From the NCBI GenBank assembly GCA_964420375.1, contig CAYQTK010000266.1, forward strand, positions 1 to 5,117: a stretch of DNA of 5,117 nucleotides, in the 5' to 3' direction. The DNA comes from CAYQTK01 sp964420375. GTDB taxonomy: Bacteria; RBG-13-61-14; DATKZS01. The notes below the pieces were generated by a model. It was not told where the DNA came from. It was given only the letters and a program-made list of their open reading frames with translations, and made no database searches. Position 1 is the stretch's first letter. Every line of letters starts with the position of its first letter. Positions 5,055 through 5,117 of this stretch are shown in pieces. The translations under genes and the position numbers were made by a program.

Positions 5055-5117
5055 TGACACGACACTAGTGCCCTGACCGCCAGCTAATGTCGGGTTGATT
5101 AATTTCAACCAATCACT

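Larger units (their letters stand above)
4954..5117. other. Gene-free right edge with a cluster of repeats
   Basis: No supported gene. It contains the REP-like unit (4984-5005) flanked by an inverted pair GGGGAACAG (4963-4971) and CTGTTCTCC (5015-5023), an imperfect tandem repeat (5011-5054), an 8-bp palindrome CACTAGTG (5063-5070), and a GGTTGA/TCAACC dyad around TTAATT (5093-5110). No transposase or origin is visible. Confidence 0.6.

Noticed and set aside
4576..5076. 166-codon plus-strand frame across the right intergenic region
   Set aside because: It starts antisense inside the HD gene, has no family resemblance, and translates the promoter and REP-like repeat. It is most likely an antisense shadow.
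5054..5090. Plus-strand promoter starting with TTGACA (5054-5059)
   Set aside because: No acceptable -10 at 16-18 nt; the nearest TAATGT is about 25 nt away, and no plus-strand gene follows in the window.
1..5117. CRISPR array, defence island or tRNA/rRNA genes
   Set aside because: No regularly spaced direct repeats, no cas, toxin-antitoxin or nuclease motifs, and no tRNA-like or rRNA-like sequence were seen on either strand.

Overview
The window holds five confident protein-coding genes, all on the minus strand, plus one possible small gene. It is moderately GC-rich by eye, with Shine-Dalgarno sites of the AAGGAG type and sigma70-like promoters. A DUF481-type outer-membrane protein implies a Gram-negative cell. 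The gene types (MscS channel, LivF ATPase, J-domain/TPR protein, COG2316-type HD hydrolase) and the sequence style suggest a deltaproteobacterium (Desulfobacterota). That placement is an inference; no rRNA or other marker gene is present.

Layout in transcription order (right to left). 4954-5117 has no gene, but contains a REP-like stem-loop, an imperfect tandem repeat and small dyads. 4708-4953 is a possible 81-codon Cys/His-rich ORF. 4620-4740 carries a putative promoter and a 5'-UTR stem-loop. Then come an HD-domain hydrolase (4074-4619) and a winged-helix/J-domain/TPR protein (2892-4037), 36 nt apart and probably co-transcribed. 2633-2891 is intergenic and holds a near-consensus promoter, TTGACA-N17-TATAAA, driving livF. 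livF (1895-2632) is followed by a DUF481 outer-membrane protein (about 1018-1863) and an MscS-family channel (50-946). The window ends in a nearly perfect 39-nt palindrome built from two facing copies of the same REP-like unit seen at the right end.

There are thus two transcription units. The right unit (HD hydrolase, J-domain protein) looks like cytoplasmic housekeeping or stress functions. The left unit combines an orphan LivF ATPase with two envelope proteins, an outer-membrane beta-barrel and an inner-membrane mechanosensitive channel. No livG, livH, livM or livK is visible, and the strong promoter directly before livF argues that it leads this unit rather than ending a standard liv operon.

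I see no CRISPR, tRNA, rRNA, transposase or defence system. The most notable non-coding signal is the REP-like family at both edges. Its two matching copies differ by a compensatory base-pair change, and the similarity runs past the stem-loop into the stop codon of the mscS gene. The most notable coding observations are the orphan livF, the TTG start of the DUF481 gene, and the winged-helix plus J-domain plus TPR architecture.
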